Shown here piece by piece: positions 13,807 through 16,282 of a DNA stretch of 16,282 nucleotides. The translations under genes were made by a program, and so were the position numbers. The notes beneath the pieces are model-generated. The model was given only the letters and a program-made list of their open reading frames with translations. It did no database searches and had not been told where the DNA came from. Location of the stretch: NCBI GenBank assembly GCA_020024615.1, contig JAHHTP010000033.1, positions 1 through 16,282 on the forward strand, read 5' to 3'. How positions within the stretch are numbered: the first letter of the stretch is position 1; each line of letters begins with the position of its first letter. The stretch is from Oscillospiraceae bacterium (GTDB lineage: Bacteria; Bacillota; Clostridia; Oscillospirales; Ruminococcaceae).

Positions 13807-14268
13807 TTCTTCAAATTCGTATTCTTCCAAAACAATACTTTTACCATTCATAATGAGTTTTATCGAATGTGATTCTCCTTCGATAAAGCCAGCTTGTTTA
13901 TCATCATCAGAAAGTGTGCTTGAGTTTCCTCCAGCTTCTATATACTCGTCTATTGGGATTTTTTCGATGGTTTCAACATCTTCCACAGTATATCCTAAAG
14001 AAATAAGGTATTCTATGAAGCCGTAGTATTGTTTTACAATTTTGGTGATTTCAGGGTATTCGGGAACACCCATTAATTGAAAAGGGACGATCCCCAAAGC
14101 ATCAGCGATTTTTTGTATCACATCCAAGGGAATTGTGACAAGACCTTTTTCGTATTTTCGAATAGAACTTTCTGTTTTTCCAATTTTCTCAGCAAGTTCG
14201 CGTTGTGTCATTTTTCCTTTTCGATATTCTTTGATTTTTTGTCCTATTTCATAGTTCGTCAAACTCAT
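13738..14268 (-). CDS. XRE-family repressor, switch 2
   Basis: A protein of 176 residues. The N-terminal HTH (about 7-66) reads IGQKIKEYRKGKMTQRELAE, KIGKTESSIRKYEKG, then VIQKIADALGIVPFQLMG. The C-terminal ~100 residues are acidic and helical with a strand-like segment (HSIKLIMNGKSIVLEEYEFE). Neither a LexA-type Ser/Lys protease motif nor an adjacent ImmA gene is seen, so inactivation of this repressor must differ from switch 1. RBS AAAGGATTG precedes the ATG and the promoter is at 14292-14320. It is flanked by the 51-bp direct repeat and is sequence-unrelated to the switch 1 repressor beyond the HTH fold, indicating a separately acquired module. Confidence 0.88.
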   Translation of the reverse strand: MSLTNYEIGQKIKEYRKGKMTQRELAEKIGKTESSIRKYEKGLVTIPLDVIQKIADALGIVPFQLMGVPEYPEITKIVKQYYGFIEYLISLGYTVEDVETIEKIPIDEYIEAGGNSSTLSDDDKQAGFIEGESHSIKLIMNGKSIVLEEYEFEELQKSVNDIIEFNFWKKHSENHK

Positions 14269-14291
14269 ATTTTCAATCCTTTCTTTTTTCC

Positions 14292-14320
14292 ATTATACTA
14301 TAAGCGACAATTAAATTCAA
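14292..14320 (-). promoter_or_regulatory. Leftward repressor promoter, switch 2
   Basis: Minus strand TTGAAT (14315-14320), 17-bp spacer, TATAAT (14292-14297), 24 bp upstream of the ATG at 14268. Confidence 0.75.
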
Positions 14321-14349
14321 GTTATATCTTGTTATTTTAAAAAAACATA

Positions 14350-14378
14350 TTGACAAAGACAATTATATTGGCTATAAT
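14350..14378 (+). promoter_or_regulatory. Rightward promoter, switch 2
   Basis: Perfect TTGACA (14350-14355), 17-bp spacer, perfect TATAAT (14373-14378). GACAAT occurs in its spacer (14358-14363) and near the leftward promoter (14306-14311). None of the switch 1 TTCC/GGAA sites is present here. Confidence 0.88.
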
Positions 14379-14386
14379 ATCATTAA

Positions 14387-14407
14387 ACCGATAATGTGAT
14401 TGACGGT
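14387..14407. promoter_or_regulatory. Candidate operator, switch 2
   Basis: Imperfect inverted repeat ACCGATAAT-N3-ATTGACGGT (arms 7/9 complementary), immediately downstream of the rightward promoter and upstream of the RBS of the small HTH gene. This is a plausible repressor site, but weaker evidence than for switch 1. Confidence 0.45.
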
Positions 14408-14421
14408 AAAGAGGTGTGAAA

Positions 14422-14616
14422 ATGAAAATAGACAAAATAAAACTTCATGTAGCAATGGCGCATAAATTATATACTGCAAAAAAACTTTCGCAAAAATGCG
14501 GAGTGTCAGAAGCTACGATATGTCGGATATCAAATGGAGTACGAGAAGCAAGACCCAGTACAGTTGAGAAGATTGCCAAGGCTCTCAATGTAGCGGTGAC
14601 AGATATTACAACTTGA
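14422..14616 (+). CDS. Small XRE/Cro-like protein, switch 2
   Basis: A protein of 64 residues that is essentially one HTH domain: LHVAMAHKLYTAKKLSQKCG, VSEATICRISNG, then RPSTVEKIAKALNVAVTDI. It is divergent from the switch 2 repressor in the classical Cro position. The start is the ATG at 14422 with SD GAGGTG 5 bp upstream; a GTG at 14416 in frame is part of that SD. It is followed by the right copy of the 51-bp repeat, which supplies the RBS of the next gene. Function as a Cro-like repressor or antirepressor is inferred from size and position. Confidence 0.85.
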   Translation: MKIDKIKLHVAMAHKLYTAKKLSQKCGVSEATICRISNGVREARPSTVEKIAKALNVAVTDITT

Positions 14617-14637
14617 ATTTATAACGGAAAAACATTG

Positions 14638-14688
14638 CCCCTATCCCTATAATAACACAAAAGGAGCGTGAAATAAATGGGAAGAAAC
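14638..14688. repeat. 51-bp direct repeat, right copy
   Basis: Matches 13651-13701 at 50 of 51 positions. It contains the RBS AAAGGAGCG and the first four codons (MGRN) of the intact gene 14677-15162. Confidence 0.95.
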
Positions 14689-15162
14689 CCTACAAAGTGC
14701 ATAGATAAACCATACTGCGATAAACGAAAAGAGGCTGCAAAACGGGATGACAGCTTAAACAGCCGAGAAGGTGCAGCCGAGAAACTGGGAATCAGTGCTT
14801 CCACACTGGCTGACTATGAACTGGGGATTACTACCCCATCACCTGAAAATATTCTGCGAATGTCCCTGCATTATCATTGTCCGGAACTGCGGAATTATTA
14901 CTGCGTACATGAATGCCCGATTGGAGATTATGATGCTACACCAGTTGACATTTTAGATTTAGACCGAATTGTTATTAAACTGATGCACACATTATGCGGT
15001 GTAGGAGAGATGAAGCAACAGTTGCTTGATATCACCGAAGATGGCATTGTAGATGAAGTTGAAAAGGTTGCAATGCTTAAAATATATCGCAATCTGGATA
15101 AAATGATTGCAGATGCCCAGAACTTGAAATGTTGGATTGATAAAAACCTAAAGGAGGTGTAA
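14677..15162 (+). CDS. XRE-type helix-turn-helix early regulator
   Basis: A protein of 161 residues. After a basic, Cys-containing leader (MGRNPTKCIDKPYCDKRKEA) comes an HTH (about 25-65: NSREGAAEKLGISASTLADY, ELGITTPSPENILRMS). A CVHECPIGD motif follows (about 75-85), and the C-terminal half is helical and acidic (about 90-158), suited to oligomerisation. This architecture occurs in early regions of clostridial prophages and integrative elements, and its target is unknown. Its RBS is the right copy of the 51-bp direct repeat. The stop is 2 bp from the next ATG, so it forms an operon with 15165. Confidence 0.82.
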   Translation: MGRNPTKCIDKPYCDKRKEAAKRDDSLNSREGAAEKLGISASTLADYELGITTPSPENILRMSLHYHCPELRNYYCVHECPIGDYDATPVDILDLDRIVIKLMHTLCGVGEMKQQLLDITEDGIVDEVEKVAMLKIYRNLDKMIADAQNLKCWIDKNLKEV

Positions 15163-15164
15163 AT

Positions 15165-15410
15165 ATGCGTGATATCTGTACAAGAGTGCCGGTTGCGATC
15201 GCTGCCCAAATTCTTGGTTTTGATCCACAATTTGTCCGTGTTGCAATGCAGCAGGGCACGCTTCCTATTGGGGATGCGTTTAAGAGTGGTCAAAAGTATG
15301 TATATATCATCCAGATCAGTTTGTTATCTGCCTATTGTGGCGAGGATGTTTCCGACCGTGTGGCGTATCTAATGCAGCAAAAGTACATGCGCAAACTGCG
15401 CAGTACATAA
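15165..15410 (+). CDS. Excisionase-like / MerR-type small DNA-binding protein
   Basis: A protein of 81 residues. VPVAIAAQILGFDPQFVRVA followed by MQQGTLPIGDAFKSGQKYVY is the pattern of the small winged-helix proteins (excisionase/HTH_17-like, L-G-x4-FVR-x-A-x-Q-x-G-x-LP) of Firmicute phages and elements. It could be the recombination directionality factor, although it lies away from int. RBS AAGGAGGTG overlaps the end of the preceding gene (translational coupling). After the TAA the same frame stays open for another 19 codons (QAELSREIKEQII...), which could be a lost C-terminal extension. Confidence 0.72.
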   Translation: MRDICTRVPVAIAAQILGFDPQFVRVAMQQGTLPIGDAFKSGQKYVYIIQISLLSAYCGEDVSDRVAYLMQQKYMRKLRST

Positions 15411-15462
15411 CAAGCGGAGTTATCAAGAGAAATAAAAGAACAAATTATTCCGGAACATAAAG

Positions 15463-15515
15463 AATCATGAGTTGGCGCTCGTGATTTGGATATATAAGGA
15501 TGTGCTGCATACAGC
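15463..15515 (+). other. Leader with two small hairpins before the membrane-peptide gene
   Basis: AATCATGAG-TTGGCG-CTCGTGATT (15463-15486) and TGCTG-CATA-CAGCA (15502-15515) can form stems just before the RBS AAAGGAG. No T tract follows either, so they are not typical terminators. They may be translational control elements or chance. Confidence 0.3.
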
Positions 15516-15535
15516 AGCAAAGGAGATGAGTTGCT

Positions 15536-15727
15536 ATGATTAACGAGTTTTTTGATGCAATGGTTATTCTAGTGATGATAATGGTGTTAGGCTGCATTGG
15601 CTGTATCATTATAGGGGTATTCGGCTGGCTTTATGAAAAAGTCACTGGCAAAGAGTTCTGTACAGTGGATCCGGCGGACGAGTTCCAGAATGAATCCAAT
15701 TTTGAGCAGGAAAGGCATGTGGGATGA
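15536..15727 (+). CDS. Single-span small membrane protein
   Basis: A protein of 63 residues with one long hydrophobic helix (about 7-33: DAMVILVMIMVLGCIGCIII), a short aromatic/basic stretch and an acidic, hydrophilic C-terminal tail (about 45-63), most likely cytoplasmic. RBS AAAGGAGATG lies upstream. I recognise no family. Small membrane peptides of this kind in early element operons have been found as host-interaction or exclusion proteins, but nothing in the sequence shows that here. Confidence 0.62.
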   Translation: MINEFFDAMVILVMIMVLGCIGCIIIGVFGWLYEKVTGKEFCTVDPADEFQNESNFEQERHVG

Positions 15728-15762
15728 AAGAAGTTACCTGATAGAAAGAGAGGTTAAAAGTT

Positions 15763-16282
15763 ATGAGTAAAACAGGAGTTGTTAAAGGGTTCAAGGTGTT
15801 CAATTCTAAATGGACTTGCAACCCAAACGGGAAACTGTTTCAGTATGCGGTTGGAGGCATTTATGAAGAAGATGTGAAACCTATGGTTCGTGATCGGGGC
15901 TTCCACTTTTGCGAAAAGGCGGCTGATTGCTTCAATTACTATCAGTTCAACCCGAAAAACAAGGTTGCGGAAGTGCTTGCATTGGGTGAAGTCGATTCGG
16001 ATGGAATAAGATCTTGCACCAATAAAATTCAGATTGTCCGTGAAATCCCGTGGCAGGAACTTCTTGAAATCGTGAATATGGGAAAGGGTTGCACCGGACT
16101 TGGGAACAGCGGCGATGGGAACAGCGGCAACCGGAACAGCGGCGATGGGAACAGCGGCAACCGGAACAGCGGCGATGAGAACAGTGGCAACGGGAACACT
16201 GGTAATAATAATAGTGGTAATTGGAATAGTGGCGATTGTAACAGTGGTGATTGTAACAGTGGCGATTGTAACAGTGGCGATT
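15763..16282 (+). CDS. Pentapeptide-repeat protein with a conserved N-terminal domain (3' end outside window)
   Basis: At least 173 residues, running off the window. Residues 1-113 form an alpha/beta-looking domain (GVVKGFKVFNSKWTCNPNGK, FQYAVGGIYEE, GFHFCEKAADCFNYY) resembling the domain found before repeat tails in phage-encoded pentapeptide proteins (DUF7666-like, from memory). From residue 114 a strict 5-residue repeat N-S-G-[D/N]-X begins (GNSGD GNSGN RNSGD ...CNSGD), with at least 12 units. It suggests a right-handed helix with repeating Asn/Ser faces. At DNA level the first units form an exact 30-bp tandem repeat using AGC/GGC codons, then shift to AGT/GGT. RBS AGAGAGG lies upstream of the ATG. 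Confidence 0.8.
   Translation, partial: MSKTGVVKGFKVFNSKWTCNPNGKLFQYAVGGIYEEDVKPMVRDRGFHFCEKAADCFNYYQFNPKNKVAEVLALGEVDSDGIRSCTNKIQIVREIPWQELLEIVNMGKGCTGLGNSGDGNSGNRNSGDGNSGNRNSGDENSGNGNTGNNNSGNWNSGDCNSGDCNSGDCNSGD
16102..16282 (+). repeat. 15-bp / 30-bp tandem repeats encoding the pentapeptides
   Basis: Unit of 15 bp (variants of AGCGGCGATGGGAAC). The first part contains a 30-bp higher-order unit repeated twice exactly. Later units are AGTGGYGATTGTAAC and continue beyond the window. Such arrays can change length by slippage or recombination. Confidence 0.9.

Noticed and set aside
15459..15542. Small plus-strand frame reading ELALVIWIYKDVLHTAAKEM before the 15536 gene
   Set aside because: No start codon with an RBS; it overlaps the start of the better supported 15536 gene.
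16102..16282. CRISPR-like array
   Set aside because: The 15-bp periodicity is in frame with a pentapeptide code, has no unique spacers and lies inside an open reading frame.

Overview
The window looks like the chromosome of a low-to-moderate G+C Firmicute of class Clostridia, probably a gut-type Oscillospirales or Lachnospirales member. The evidence is strong AGGAGG-type ribosome binding sites, near-perfect TTGACA/TATAAT promoters, the YceD(DUF177)-rpmF pair, and a DUF512 radical-SAM gene directly upstream of der, a common clostridial order. Genus-level placement is not possible from the sequence alone.

Left part, about 1-10213, is host chromosome. From left to right: the 5' end of a serine hydrolase (beta-lactamase fold) gene that appears frameshifted in an A6 run; a small membrane protein made of two tandem TM2 domains; an M23 cell-wall metallopeptidase with a membrane anchor, LysM and G5 domains; a two-gene unit of a GT2 glycosyltransferase and a DUF2304 membrane protein; then, divergently, YceD-rpmF, DUF512 radical SAM and der; a PAP2-type membrane phosphatase; and, convergent to it, a monovalent cation/proton antiporter. 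The antiporter leader is a fluoride (crcB-type) riboswitch whose 3' half overlaps an intrinsic terminator, so this antiporter is very likely part of a fluoride-resistance response. Promoters and terminators can be placed for most of these units.

Right part, about 10270-16282 (runs off the window), is the lysogeny/early end of an integrated element, most likely a prophage or a phage-like integrative element. A tyrosine recombinase sits at the chromosomal edge, pointing outwards, and ends about 75 bp upstream of the riboswitch aptamer. Behind it, on the minus strand, are a zinc-ribbon membrane protein, an ImmA/IrrE-type HExxH protease and an XRE (CI-like) repressor in one operon, facing a small XRE (Cro-like) gene across a divergent promoter region with four copies of a TTCC-N5-GGAA-like operator. 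A fifth copy lies about 560 bp further right.

The notable structure is a second, unrelated repressor/Cro-like pair with its own divergent promoters at 13738-14616. It is flanked by a 51-bp direct repeat (50/51 identical) that duplicates the RBS and first codons of the next gene (14677). The left copy starts only a truncated reading frame, so the second switch looks like a cassette inserted into an existing early operon, giving a tandem double immunity region. Downstream, on the plus strand, are a larger XRE protein, an excisionase-like small HTH protein, a single-span membrane peptide, and a protein with an alpha/beta-looking N-terminus followed by N-S-G-[DN]-X pentapeptide repeats still running at the window end. 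A strong consensus promoter at 11361-11389 drives a short probable non-coding RNA with two successive terminators, transcribed head-on against the repressor-to-integrase transcript.
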